Notes: generated by a model from the sequence alone, not told the origin. A stretch of DNA of 64,000 nt from Bacteroidales bacterium UBA7258 (GCA_002472565.1 DKSK01000027.1:37002-101001); one strand, 5' to 3'. Shown: positions 1-8,864, counted from the first letter of the stretch. Made by a program: numbers and translations.

Positions 1-1
1 C

Positions 2-2155
2 ACCGACATAAAATTCATGAAAGGCGTGGGGGAGAAACGCGCCGCCGCTCTGGCCTCGGAACTTGACGTCCACACGGTTGGAGACCTCATCCGCACCTAC
101 CCTTTCCGTTATATAGACAGGAGTGGCTTCCAGAATATCGGAGACCTTATCCCTTCGGACACATCCTTCATCCAGCTGAAGGCTACCGTCATCCAGACCA
201 GTCTCTTGTCCAAAAGCGGAGGCGTGGTCTGCGAGAAGGACGGTTCAACGCCGGGGCCGGACTCCAAGACGATAGCTTTCAACGCCGCCAGGAGGCTAAG
301 CTGCCTTGTCTCGGACGGGACCGGCACCATGGAGCTTGTCTTCTTCAGAGGTATACGCTACACCTGGACCCAGCTTGAGCCAGGGAGGACCTTCATCTTC
401 TTCGGAAAGCCGAACATCTTCAACGGCAGGATGAACATGGTCCATCCTGAAATCGACAAGGCTGATTCGGCCCTGGCGGGAGGTGTCATGACTGGAGTCT
501 ACCCCTCGACAGACAAGCTGAAAAATTCCGGCATCACCGGCAAGGTCATGAATACGCTGATGCACACGGCTTTGGACAATTGTCTGGACCGGATGCAGGA
601 GACTCTGCCAGAATACATCCTCAAGGAGAAGGGGCTTGTCGGGCTTCGCTACGCCATCCGTAACATCCACTTCCCGAGCGACCAATATGCCCTCGAAAAG
701 GCCACCTACCGCCTAAAGTTCGAGGAACTTTTCCTCCTCCAGCTCTCGCTTCTGAAACAGAAATTTATCAAAAGCCGCTCTTCCAGGGGGATAGTGATGC
801 CCAAGGTGGGTGCCGCCTTCAACAAGTGCTACGAGTCCCTTCCTTACGAGCTGACCGGAGCACAGAAGCGTGTCATAAAAGAGATAAGGGCAGACCTCGT
901 CAGCGGGCGCCAGATGAACCGTCTACTTCAGGGAGACGTCGGTTCGGGCAAGACGATGGTCGCGGTTCTTGCCTCCCTCATCGCCATCGGGAACGGCTTC
1001 CAGGCCTGCATCATGGCTCCGACAGAAGTCCTCGCACAGCAACATTTCGCCAATATTTCGAAATATCTCGTTCCTACGGGGGTCAAGGTCGCCCTGCTGA
1101 CAGGCAGCACCAGGCAGAAAGACAGAAAAGAGATCCATGAAGGGCTGGAGGACGGTTCCATCGGAATCATCGTCGGCACCCATGCCCTTATCGAGGACAC
1201 GGTGAAGTTCCGCAACCTCGGTCTTGCGGTCATCGATGAGCAGCACCGCTTCGGAGTTGACCAGAGGGCGAAGCTATGGGGCAAGACAAACAACGGCATT
1301 CCGCCTCATGTCCTCGTGATGACGGCCACGCCTATTCCGCGCACCCTCGCCATGACCCTCTACGGCGACCTCGACGTGTCCGTGATAGACGAGATGCCGC
1401 CTGGACGCAAGCCTGTGGTCACCATGCAGATAACTGATTCGCGCAGGCCCGCGCTGAACCGCTTCATGAGGGACCAGATCGCCCTCGGCAGGCAGGTTTT
1501 CGTGGTCTATCCCCTGATTTTCGAGAGCCAGGAACTCGACTACAAGAATCTTGAACAGGGCTACGAAAACATTGTCCGCGACTTCCCTTTCCCGCCATAC
1601 AAGGTCGCCATAGTCCACGGCCAGCAGACCAATGATGTGAAGAATTTCAACATGAAGGCTTTCGCCGAAGGACGTGCCGACATTCTTGTCTCTACGACGG
1701 TTATCGAAGTTGGGGTTGACGTTCCGAACGCTACGGTCATGGTCATAGAGAGTGCAGAGCGATTCGGCCTGAGCCAGCTCCATCAGCTGAGGGGCCGTGT
1801 GGGCAGGGGCCAGGACAAGTCCTATTGCATCCTTGTCCATGGAGACAAGATGTCCAAGGAGAGCAGGAAGCGTCTTGAACTGCTCTGCCAGACCGACAAC
1901 GGTTTCGAGCTGGCCGAAGAGGATATGAAGATGAGGGGTCCGGGAGACCTCGAAGGGACCCAGCAGAGCGGTCTGCCAATAAATCTGAGTATCGCTTCCT
2001 TGGCTAAGGATGGAAGAATCCTCCAGGAGGCTCATGACTATGCCGAAGCTGTACTGAGCCGAGACGAATTTCTCCAGGGCCCGGAGAACCGTCTGCTGGT
2101 CTCGGCGCTGAGGAACCAGAAATTCCAGAAGATTGACTATAGCAAGATAAGCTGA
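2..2155 (+). CDS. recG: ATP-dependent DNA helicase RecG (5' end outside window)
   Basis: RecG is a superfamily 2 helicase that remodels stalled forks and branched recombination intermediates. Counting from the first in-window ATG (base 17) the protein has 712 residues: an N-terminal wedge/OB domain, Walker A GDVGSGKT near residues 306-313, DEQH near 407-410, TATPIPRTL near 436, and a C-terminal QLRGRVGRG arginine-finger motif. The frame stays open to the left edge and reads T-D-I-K-F before MKGVG. RecG proteins usually start with a segment like xIKYLKGVGPKRA, so the true start is probably left of the window and base 17 is an internal methionine. The wedge domain carries an unusual 25-30 residue Ser/Gly-rich loop around residues 64-92. 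The WYL regulator follows after 3 nt, so the two are probably co-transcribed. Confidence 0.95.
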   Translation, partial: TDIKFMKGVGEKRAAALASELDVHTVGDLIRTYPFRYIDRSGFQNIGDLIPSDTSFIQLKATVIQTSLLSKSGGVVCEKDGSTPGPDSKTIAFNAARRLSCLVSDGTGTMELVFFRGIRYTWTQLEPGRTFIFFGKPNIFNGRMNMVHPEIDKADSALAGGVMTGVYPSTDKLKNSGITGKVMNTLMHTALDNCLDRMQETLPEYILKEKGLVGLRYAIRNIHFPSDQYALEKATYRLKFEELFLLQLSLLKQKFIKSRSSRGIVMPKVGAAFNKCYESLPYELTGAQKRVIKEIRADLVSGRQMNRLLQGDVGSGKTMVAVLASLIAIGNGFQACIMAPTEVLAQQHFANISKYLVPTGVKVALLTGSTRQKDRKEIHEGLEDGSIGIIVGTHALIEDTVKFRNLGLAVIDEQHRFGVDQRAKLWGKTNNGIPPHVLVMTATPIPRTLAMTLYGDLDVSVIDEMPPGRKPVVTMQITDSRRPALNRFMRDQIALGRQVFVVYPLIFESQELDYKNLEQGYENIVRDFPFPPYKVAIVHGQQTNDVKNFNMKAFAEGRADILVSTTVIEVGVDVPNATVMVIESAERFGLSQLHQLRGRVGRGQDKSYCILVHGDKMSKESRKRLELLCQTDNGFELAEEDMKMRGPGDLEGTQQSGLPINLSIASLAKDGRILQEAHDYAEAVLSRDEFLQGPENRLLVSALRNQKFQKIDYSKIS

Positions 2156-2158
2156 GCG

Positions 2159-3088
2159 ATGGTTACTGAGATCTTGAACAAGTGGATTTTTCTCGTGAAC
2201 ACGATTTCGTCGGCCAGCCCCGAGGGCATCGACTTTCCCAGCCTGGACGCGAAATGGGAGTCCAGGTTCGGCTGCCGTCTTCCCAAGAGGTCCTTCTACA
2301 ATATGAGGGACAGCATCGCCGAAATCACCGGGATAGAGATAAGATGCAACCGCAGCACCAATCTCTTCTTCATTTCTCCGGAAGACCTTGACTCGAGGGG
2401 CAAGGCGGCATGGATGATAAACGCCTTCTCCATAGGCCAGCTCCAGGAACTCAAGAAAGGCAGCCTAAGCGGAAGAATCGTCGTTGCCGAGGTGCCTTCC
2501 GGCCAGACCTGGCTTATGACGATTGTCCGGGCCATGGAAGAGAATCGGAAAATCTGCTTCACCTATAAGAAATACGGGTCAGCGGAAGCCGAGACAAGGC
2601 ATCTCAAGCCTTACGGGGTCATGGAGGACAAGAGAAGATGGTACGTGGTCGGCTATTCAGAAGAAAGGCAGGAGATAAGGACATATTCGCTGGATAGGAT
2701 CATGAGTCTGGAAATCATGGACTCGAATTTCAAGATGCCTGCCGGCTTCTCGCTTGAGGAGAAGATGGCCTCCACCTACGGGGCGTATTTTCCTCCCAAG
2801 CAAGGGAAGCCTGAAACCATAATCTTCCGTTGCACCGACAAAGAGGGCATGTACCTGAGAGACTTGCCTTTCCCGAGGCAGAAGATCCTAGATGGCGACA
2901 GCCGGGGAACGGCCGAAATGCCCGTAGTCGTCCAGGTCAAGGTCTATCCTTCATATGACTTCTATCAGGCCCTTATGGCCTTGGGCTCCCAAATAGAGGT
3001 GCTCTCCCCTGAGAGAGTGCGTTCCGACCTGGCGTCGAAGCTGGCCGATGCCACAAAACTATATGAAAACCAAAACACAGATATATAA
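2159..3088 (+). CDS. WYL domain-containing transcriptional regulator
   Basis: A 309-residue protein with an N-terminal segment that could hold a winged helix and a central WYL domain. The WYL core is visible as YKKYGSAEAETRHLKPYG...RRWYVVGYSEE...RTYSLDRI around residues 138-182. WYL proteins are regulators thought to sense nucleic acid or nucleotide ligands and are common near DNA-repair and defence genes. It starts 3 nt after recG and its stop overlaps the next start as TAATG, so recG, this gene and the S9 peptidase look like one operon. The target and ligand cannot be inferred from sequence. Confidence 0.85.
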   Translation: MVTEILNKWIFLVNTISSASPEGIDFPSLDAKWESRFGCRLPKRSFYNMRDSIAEITGIEIRCNRSTNLFFISPEDLDSRGKAAWMINAFSIGQLQELKKGSLSGRIVVAEVPSGQTWLMTIVRAMEENRKICFTYKKYGSAEAETRHLKPYGVMEDKRRWYVVGYSEERQEIRTYSLDRIMSLEIMDSNFKMPAGFSLEEKMASTYGAYFPPKQGKPETIIFRCTDKEGMYLRDLPFPRQKILDGDSRGTAEMPVVVQVKVYPSYDFYQALMALGSQIEVLSPERVRSDLASKLADATKLYENQNTDI

Positions 3089-5280
3089 TGAAAATCCATT
3101 ATTTTGCCATGGCCATGGCCGTGGCGCTTTCGACAATGAGCTGTAGCCAAAAAGAGGCCGGGCCGGCCTACATCGGCCCTTCAGAAATCAAAATTGAGGA
3201 CGGCCTGATGAGCCCTGAGGCGCTTCTAAGCCTGGGACGTCTGTCAGACCCTGTCCTTTCCCCTGACGGGAAAAGCATCCTCTACGGAGTTTCCTACACG
3301 TCCATCGAAGAGAACCGGACCTGCAGAAATCTCTTCCTCATTGGGACTGACGGTTCCGGAAAGGTACAACTTACCAAAGAGGGCAGAAGCATCTCCAACG
3401 CGAGATTCTCCCCCGACGGAAAATACATCTTCTACGTCCAGGGCGGCCAGATCTGGAAGGCTCCCTTCAATGGAAAGAGCCTCGGGAAACCTCAGCAGGT
3501 GACAGAGATAAAGGCCGGAGTGAGTGAATTCAGGCTGAGTCCGGACGGGAAATGGCTTCTCTACTCTTCCACGGTACCAGGCGCGGTCAAGACTCCTAAG
3601 GATTCCGACCCTAAGCTCGACAAAGCCCAGGCCTACGTAGTTGACGACCTGATGTACCGCCATTGGGACCATTGGACAACCGAGCGCCCGCAGGTCTTCC
3701 TCTCCCCTCTCGAGGGAGGAATGATTAAGGATTCCGTTTCCGCCATGATCAACATCCTCGGCGAGGGAGCCGGAAAATACGAGCTCCCTTTGGAGCCTTC
3801 AAGCGGCATGGAACAGCTGAACTGGAGTCCTGACGGGAAATATGTCGCCTACTCCTGCAAGAAGGTTTCTTCCGGGAAGGAATACGCCTTCTCCACTGAC
3901 ACAGAAATCTATTTCTACAACGTCGCTACGGGAGCCACCACCATGATTCCTATGGGCGGGGGCTATGACACCGACCCTATTTTCAGTCCTGACGGCTCGA
4001 AAATCGCGTGGATCAGCATGGCCCGCAATGGTTATGAGGCCGACAAGACGCGGCTGTTCGTGGCGGATTTTGTTGACGGCGCTGTTTCCGGAATCAGGGA
4101 GCTGACCTCCGCCTTCAAGTACAACGCGACCAATCCGGTGTGGAGCGCCGACTCCAAGAGTCTCTATTTCTGCGCCCTTACAGAAGGTCTGGGAGCGCTC
4201 TATAAGGTTCCGGCGGACACGTCGGCCCAGCCGGCGAGACTTACCCCGGAAGACGCATGGTATGACTTCGGCGGAATCTTCGGCTTCTCCGGAGACCTTC
4301 TGCTCGCATCCTACGCCTCCATGGAATTCCCTACCGAACTCGTGGCTGTCAACGAAAAAGACGGTGGCTTCACCCAGCTCTCCCATGAAAATGACCACAT
4401 CCTCAGCCAGCTCAAGCCTTACAAGACCGAAGCGAAATGGCTCGAGACCGTGGACGGCAAGGAGATGCTGACATGGATTCTTTATCCGCCTCAGTTCGAC
4501 TCGACCAAGGTCTACCCTGCCATCGAAATCTTCCTGGGCGGGCCTCAGGGTACGCTGAGCCAGGAGTGGAGCTACCGCTGGAACTACCGCCTCATGTGCA
4601 ACCAAGGCTACATTGTGGTGCTCCCTAACAGGCGCGGCACTACCGCCTTCGGTCAGGACTGGTGCGAGGAGATTTCCGGCGACTACATCGGCCTCAACAT
4701 GCAGGACTACCTCACCGCCGGAAAATATATTAAATCAAAGCCTTACGTCGGCAAGCTCGCCGGCTGCGGAGCCTCTTACGGCGGATACAGCGTCTACTAT
4801 ATGGCCGGAATCCACGGCGACACCTATGACTGCTTCATCGCCCACGCCGGCATCTTCGACGAGAAGTACATGTACGGCGAGACCGAGGAGCTCTGGTTCC
4901 CGAACTGGGACAACGGAGGTCTCACGGAGTATGCCTATACTCCTGGCGAGGTGGGGCCTCACGGCGACGGAAAGACCTTCGGCGGAATGCAGCAGGCAGG
5001 TTCTCCATGGAGCGATGCGCCAAAAGCCCGCAGGCACTACGCCAATTCTCCTGACATGAACGTCACCAAATGGCACACCCCTATTCTCTGCATCCATGGC
5101 ATGATGGACTTCCGCATTCCTTATGACCAGGGCATGGAGGCATTCAACGCCGCCCAGATGATGGGTGTTCCTTCGAAGCTGGTAGTCTTCCCGGAAGAAA
5201 ACCACTGGATAATCCAGCCGCAGAACGCGCTCTTCTGGCACCGCACCTATTTCGACTGGCTTGACCGCTGGTGCAAGTAG
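3088..5280 (+). CDS. S9 family peptidase (prolyl oligopeptidase / acylaminoacyl-peptidase type), secreted lipoprotein
   Basis: A 730-residue serine peptidase with an N-terminal signal (MKIHYFAMAMAVALSTMSC) ending in a lipobox-like Cys, so it is probably a periplasmic or outer-membrane lipoprotein. The first two thirds contain repeated LSPDGKxxxY / FSPDGKY blades of a beta-propeller. The last third is an alpha/beta hydrolase: nucleophile Ser563 in GASYGG, Asp674 in GMMDFRIP, His706 in ENHWI. Such enzymes trim oligopeptides that have entered the periplasm. The start codon overlaps the WYL stop by one base, and the GNAT-like gene follows after 3 nt. Confidence 0.93.
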   Translation: MKIHYFAMAMAVALSTMSCSQKEAGPAYIGPSEIKIEDGLMSPEALLSLGRLSDPVLSPDGKSILYGVSYTSIEENRTCRNLFLIGTDGSGKVQLTKEGRSISNARFSPDGKYIFYVQGGQIWKAPFNGKSLGKPQQVTEIKAGVSEFRLSPDGKWLLYSSTVPGAVKTPKDSDPKLDKAQAYVVDDLMYRHWDHWTTERPQVFLSPLEGGMIKDSVSAMINILGEGAGKYELPLEPSSGMEQLNWSPDGKYVAYSCKKVSSGKEYAFSTDTEIYFYNVATGATTMIPMGGGYDTDPIFSPDGSKIAWISMARNGYEADKTRLFVADFVDGAVSGIRELTSAFKYNATNPVWSADSKSLYFCALTEGLGALYKVPADTSAQPARLTPEDAWYDFGGIFGFSGDLLLASYASMEFPTELVAVNEKDGGFTQLSHENDHILSQLKPYKTEAKWLETVDGKEMLTWILYPPQFDSTKVYPAIEIFLGGPQGTLSQEWSYRWNYRLMCNQGYIVVLPNRRGTTAFGQDWCEEISGDYIGLNMQDYLTAGKYIKSKPYVGKLAGCGASYGGYSVYYMAGIHGDTYDCFIAHAGIFDEKYMYGETEELWFPNWDNGGLTEYAYTPGEVGPHGDGKTFGGMQQAGSPWSDAPKARRHYANSPDMNVTKWHTPILCIHGMMDFRIPYDQGMEAFNAAQMMGVPSKLVVFPEENHWIIQPQNALFWHRTYFDWLDRWCK

Positions 5281-5283
5281 CCT

Positions 5284-5982
5284 ATGGGGCAGATCTTAAA
5301 TTCACGAATCATCCGCCATGCCGAAATCTCCGACATGGCGGAGATTTTATCCGTCTTTGACGCCGCGCGCAGAATCATGCGTGCCTCAGGGAATCTGCAC
5401 CAGTGGAGCGAGGGCTACCCTTCCTCCGAAGCCGTCCTCAGCGACATCGCCCGCGGCGGCGCCTACCTTGTCTGCCCGTCGGGTGGCGGTATTTCGCCAG
5501 CCGATTCTGCCCCGCGGTCGGGTGGCGGTATTTCGCCAGCCGATTCTGCCCCGCGGTCGGGTGGCGGTATCTCACCAGCCGATTCTGCCCCGCGGTCGGG
5601 TGGCGGTATTTCGCCAGCCGATCACAGGCAGGTCGAAGCCTACTTCGCCATGCTCCCCTCCCCGGAACCGACCTACGACAAAATCTACGACGGCGCCTGG
5701 CTCGACGACAGCCTCCCCTACCATGTCATCCACCGCATTGCAAGCTACCCAGACAGCCACGGCATATTCAGAGACATAATCCGCTTCGCCTCAGCCATGG
5801 ATTCCAATCTCCGCATCGACACACATGCCGACAACCACATCATGCAACATCTTATCATGGAATACGGCTTCTCCTACTGTGGGGTGATTTACCTGGCGGA
5901 CGGCTCCCCCCGCCTCGCCTACCAGCGCCTCAGCTCCGGCGGGCAGACAACCATCGGGCAGGCCTCCGCCCGGAAAGGGTGA
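5284..5982 (+). CDS. GNAT-like N-acetyltransferase with an in-frame repeat insertion
   Basis: A 232-residue protein. The N-terminal part (IIRHAEISDMAEILSVFDAARRIM) and the C-terminal part (VIHRIASYPDSHGIFRDIIRFA, then NLRIDTHADNHIMQHLIMEYGFSYCGVIYL) look like the start and the acetyl-CoA/substrate half of a GNAT acetyltransferase of a type common in anaerobes. Between them, residues about 66-113, lie four tandem copies of SGGGISPAD(SAPR), encoded by a DNA palindrome found elsewhere in the window. GNAT relatives have a beta-hairpin of ordinary sequence there, so the repeat looks inserted in frame, in or near the central sheet. Frame and stop are intact, so the protein may be made. Whether it is active is unknown; the family call rests on the flanks. 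Confidence 0.7.
   Translation: MGQILNSRIIRHAEISDMAEILSVFDAARRIMRASGNLHQWSEGYPSSEAVLSDIARGGAYLVCPSGGGISPADSAPRSGGGISPADSAPRSGGGISPADSAPRSGGGISPADHRQVEAYFAMLPSPEPTYDKIYDGAWLDDSLPYHVIHRIASYPDSHGIFRDIIRFASAMDSNLRIDTHADNHIMQHLIMEYGFSYCGVIYLADGSPRLAYQRLSSGGQTTIGQASARKG
5479..5621 (+). repeat. Palindromic repeat array inside a coding gene (4 copies, 39-nt period)
   Basis: Four copies of a 26-nt imperfect hairpin (arms TCGGGTGGCG and CGCCAGCCGA, 6-nt loop) start at 5479, 5518, 5557 and 5596. The first three are followed by a 13-nt linker ending in CCGCGG. The 39-nt period equals 13 codons, so the array reads as SGGGISPADSAPR repeats. The same element in the opposite orientation occurs at 13425-13661 and 18905-18936. 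Confidence 0.95.
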
Positions 5983-6049
5983 AAGCCGCCCGTACGTCTC
6001 TTCATCGCCGGCCCGCCGGCCGCGACTACGCAGATTTCCGTGTTTTTCT

Positions 6050-6078
6050 TGTAACAAAAGCAGGAGGTCTGCGTTATT
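6050..6078 (+). promoter_or_regulatory. Candidate ECF-sigma-type promoter of the sigma factor operon
   Basis: TGTAAC at 6050-6055 and GCGTTATT at 6071-6078, about 15 nt apart, about 20 nt before the sigma factor start. There is no TAnnTTTG box here. This GTAAC...CGT arrangement resembles ECF promoters upstream of ECF sigma genes in Bacteroidota, which suggests autoregulation. The assignment is inference from pattern and position. Confidence 0.5.
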
Positions 6079-6098
6079 ATTAGTGAAAGCAAGATAAA

Positions 6099-6638
6099 AT
6101 GACCAGAAAGGAACAACTCGATTTCTACAACGCGCACTCCAGGCGGCTCTACAACATCAGCCTGAGGATAGTCCGCGACAGCGGGCTCGCCGAAGAAATC
6201 ATGCAGGATACCATCCTGAAGTTCCTTACCGGCAAGATCCGGATTCTGGGAGAAGTCCAGTCGGCCGCCTGGCTCAACAAGACCTGCATCCGAAGCTCCA
6301 TCGACGCTCTGCGCCGGAAAATCAGGGAAAGAGCCTTTCTCTCTGAAGCCAAGGCCGAAGCGAAGGAGGAAGAAGCCAAGACAGAAGCGGAGGAGGAAAT
6401 AGACACGACAGGCGGTGAAGCCGACCTCACGGATGTCAAAATCTCCGAAGTCATGGCTGCAATGTCAAGACTCGATGAGCCTTACAGACTGATACTCAAC
6501 CTGATACTCGTCGAGGGTCTAGACTACCATGAGGTCTCCGTACTAACCGGCTTGAAGGAAGGCACGATAAGGACCCGCTACTCAAGAGGCCGTTCGATGC
6601 TGCTTGAATTGTTAGGAAAAAAGAAGAAAAATGGATAA
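6099..6638 (+). CDS. RNA polymerase sigma factor, ECF subfamily (sigma-70 family)
   Basis: A 179-residue ECF sigma factor. Region 2 is recognisable in HSRRLYNISLRIVRDSGLAEEIMQDTILKFL (core binding and -10 recognition). The C-terminal region 4 helix-turn-helix is YHEVSVLTGLKEGTIRTRYSRGRSML. The linker between them is unusually rich in Glu/Ala/Lys (about residues 85-110). The next gene overlaps its end by 8 nt and has a single membrane segment, the usual arrangement of sigma and anti-sigma. A candidate self-recognised promoter lies just upstream. Confidence 0.9.
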   Translation: MTRKEQLDFYNAHSRRLYNISLRIVRDSGLAEEIMQDTILKFLTGKIRILGEVQSAAWLNKTCIRSSIDALRRKIRERAFLSEAKAEAKEEEAKTEAEEEIDTTGGEADLTDVKISEVMAAMSRLDEPYRLILNLILVEGLDYHEVSVLTGLKEGTIRTRYSRGRSMLLELLGKKKKNG

Positions 6639-7107
6639 GCTGAAACAATATTTTGACGACCACAGAGGCGAAATAGCCCAAGCTGAAGTGCCTGAGGGTG
6701 ATGAAGTCAGATTCATGGCGAAACTCTCCGCCGAAAGAAAAATCCGGACCTGGATCGTTTCTGCCGCGGCGTGCGCCGCGGCTCTCTCCCTCGGGCTTTG
6801 GCTGAGCGGGACCCTAGGTTCTGGACTCCGCAATGTTTCCGGAACTGAACTCCTCGCCAAGGCTGGCGACGATCCTGAAGCTATCGCCATGGTCTTCAAA
6901 GAAAAATCCGAAGCCATGTGCAGGAAAATCAGCGCCAAGTCTCACGGAAAGGAAATCGACAACAATGTCAGGAGTCTCTCTGAGGAGGCGGTGCCAATGC
7001 TCGATCAGCTTCCGGATGAGCTAAGCGACTCCGAAAAAGCCACCATCCTCAGAAGCTACTATGGAAGCCTCCTGGACGGCCTCATGGATCTGGAAAAAAC
7101 CAATTGA
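6631..7107 (+). CDS. Putative anti-sigma-like single-pass membrane protein
   Basis: A 158-residue protein of no recognised family. It has a short acidic cytoplasmic N-terminus (about 40 residues), one membrane helix at about residues 41-59 (WIVSAAACAAALSLGLWLS), and a roughly 95-residue extracytoplasmic helical part. It overlaps the ECF sigma gene by 8 nt. Size, topology and position fit an anti-sigma factor, but no conserved anti-sigma motif (such as a zinc HxxxCxxC) is seen, so the role is inferred from context. Confidence 0.7.
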   Translation: MDKLKQYFDDHRGEIAQAEVPEGDEVRFMAKLSAERKIRTWIVSAAACAAALSLGLWLSGTLGSGLRNVSGTELLAKAGDDPEAIAMVFKEKSEAMCRKISAKSHGKEIDNNVRSLSEEAVPMLDQLPDELSDSEKATILRSYYGSLLDGLMDLEKTN

Positions 7108-7182
7108 CGGACCAATAGATTGGGACAACAAGCACTTGGATAAAGCATTGAATCTGCAACAATCAACTAAATTTATAGCATC

Positions 7183-8226
7183 ATGAAAAAGACAATGTTT
7201 AATTTCATGCTGGCTCTTCTGCCGGCAATGGTCTTCGTCACAAGCCCTGCTATGGCAGGAGATTCAAAGGACCTGGTCAATGGATATTCCGAGAATCCTT
7301 CAGTCGCTGCGTACTCAGCGACCCCTGTGGCTTCTGGGAGCGGATCAAGCCTGATAACGAAAAACGTAACGGGTAATTTCTCCTCGCTGAATATCTCCAG
7401 CAATTTCGTCGTGACGCTCAATCTCGGCAGTTCGAACAACAATTCACATGCAGCGGTAAGCGTGCCTGAAGAACTCGAGAGGATAGTGGACGCCCGTGTT
7501 GTCAACGGTGTTCTGAGGCTTGGGGTCAAGCCTGACAACGAATCGCAGAAGATATACAGGAAATATGCGAATTCTCACAAAGACTTCTGTTTTTCAGCTA
7601 CCATAAACATGAAACGAGTTGAGTCTATGGATATTTCCGGTGCTGCGGTCATCAATGCCAAAGGAGAGTCCAATAATGCAGGAGGCGCTTTCTCGGCTAA
7701 CTTCTCCGGCGCATCCAGCGTCAGCGGCCTGAAAATCACGGCAGACAAAATCAAGGCTATAATCAGCGGAGCCAGCTCAATAGATCTTAACGCGGTCAGC
7801 ACTAACACGGACCTGAATATTTCGGGAGCCGCTTCCTTCAGCGCTGACCTCAAAGCTAGCGAAGACATCAATCTCGAGATTTCCGGAGCCGTGAAGACCA
7901 ACATCAAGGCCGCCTGCAAGGAATTGGATGTCGAGGCCAGCGGGGCTTCTATAGTCAACGCTACAGGAACAGCCGAAGAACTCGATTTGGAAGCTTCTGG
8001 AGCCGCAAAAGCGGATTTCAGCGGATTCCAGGCAATGGATTGCAGCACCGAGGTCAGTGGCGGCAGTTGGGTGAGCGTCAATGTCACGGGAGGAAAGACA
8101 GACGGCAGAGGCATATTCAAGATGTCTGCTACCGGAGCAGGTTCAATCAGGTACAGAGCCGGGGAAAAGGTCACCGTTGAAGTCGGAGAAGTCAGCACAG
8201 GCGCCTCCGTCAAGAAGATCAAATAA
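7183..8226 (+). CDS. DUF2807 (GIN domain) secreted putative adhesin-head protein
   Basis: A 347-residue exported protein: signal peptide MKKTMFNFMLALLPAMVFVTSPAMA, then a right-handed repeat fold with recurring (D/E)ISGAA / EASGAS motifs about every 18-20 residues from residue 130 to 290. This is typical of DUF2807 proteins, whose head domain resembles that of autotransporter adhesins. It lies 75 nt after the anti-sigma-like gene and is probably part of the ECF-controlled operon, as in other Bacteroidota where sigma/anti-sigma pairs precede cell-envelope proteins. A strong terminator follows. Confidence 0.85.
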   Translation: MKKTMFNFMLALLPAMVFVTSPAMAGDSKDLVNGYSENPSVAAYSATPVASGSGSSLITKNVTGNFSSLNISSNFVVTLNLGSSNNNSHAAVSVPEELERIVDARVVNGVLRLGVKPDNESQKIYRKYANSHKDFCFSATINMKRVESMDISGAAVINAKGESNNAGGAFSANFSGASSVSGLKITADKIKAIISGASSIDLNAVSTNTDLNISGAASFSADLKASEDINLEISGAVKTNIKAACKELDVEASGASIVNATGTAEELDLEASGAAKADFSGFQAMDCSTEVSGGSWVSVNVTGGKTDGRGIFKMSATGAGSIRYRAGEKVTVEVGEVSTGASVKKIK

Positions 8227-8293
8227 GATTGGGAATGAGGCAATCGCCATCTCGGCGGGACCCGGACGATCCCTCGGGGCGGAGGCTCTAGCG

Positions 8294-8342
8294 AAAAACA
8301 ATTCGCAGACTGCTGGTCAGCGGCAGTCTGCGAATTGTTTTT
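8294..8342. terminator. Strong bidirectional intrinsic terminator
   Basis: Perfect 20-bp inverted repeat (arms 8294-8313 and 8323-8342, 9-nt loop TGGTCAGCG) whose right arm runs into a T-rich tract. On the complementary strand the other arm also ends in a T run. It separates the DUF2807 gene (plus) from tRNA-Arg (minus), so it can end both transcripts. Confidence 0.9.
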
Positions 8343-8345
8343 TTG

Positions 8346-8417
8346 TACCCCCGCACGGATTCGAACCGTGACCGTCGGAACCGGAATCCGAAATTCTATC
8401 CATTAGACTACGGGGGC
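8346..8417 (-). tRNA. tRNA-Arg (anticodon CCG)
   Basis: On the minus strand the acceptor arms GCCCCCG and CGGGGGT pair (with G1-U72 wobble), there is a short D arm, an anticodon stem TCGGA/TCCGA with loop TTCCGGT giving anticodon CCG, and a T arm with the TTCGAAT loop. The discriminator is A and CCA is not encoded. The tRNA reads the CGG arginine codon. The gene runs 8417 to 8346, then straight into the shared terminator. Confidence 0.95.
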
Positions 8418-8820
8418 GATTCAGACCTCAAAATTAGCAATAAAATCTGAAATACCAATCGAGACGACTTCCGAGCCTGTGGGTACCTGTGTGGATCAGT
8501 GTCTTTCCCTGCGCAGAGAAAGGGCCACTGAGGGCGCTGTGGTTCTGGCAGTTTGGGTATAAAAGCCGGGAATTAGAGCTCAGAACTGGGCTCGGGGAGA
8601 AGGTCAGGATTTTCATGCTCCTTGTTGCACCTTGAGCCCTCGACTGTCCAGTCGACATCGGCGTCAGTATATGGCTGGGCCGCATCGATGCGGAAAATAT
8701 CAGCGCCAGGAATATAGGATGCTATTTTTCCGGCTGCACGCTTGGTATTGCCGGAGGCCCGTTTTTTGCTAATTAAGGGACGTAAAACCGATTTTTTTCG
8801 TATAAATCCAATAATAATTG
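8418..8820. other. Intergenic stretch with no supported gene
   Basis: About 400 nt between the tRNA and the fabD promoter. An 83-codon open frame on the minus strand (8434-8685) has no recognisable domain and unusual composition, so I do not call it. The promoter of the tRNA gene must lie in the left part. I see no repeat or RNA motif here. Confidence 0.5.
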
Positions 8821-8828
8821 TAAATTTG
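8821..8828 (+). promoter_or_regulatory. fabD promoter, -7 box
   Basis: TAAATTTG matches the Bacteroidota TAnnTTTG -7 box. Transcription would start near 8832-8835. This leaves almost no leader for the first in-frame ATG (8844) but about 30 nt for the ATG at 8865, which supports the latter as the start. Confidence 0.6.
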
Positions 8829-8864
8829 TAAGAGAATCCGCAAATGGATTTGTTTCAGACTTTT

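Noticed and set aside
8434..8685. 83-codon minus-strand frame after the tRNA
   Set aside because: No domain, unusual composition, and no promoter box; not supported as a gene.
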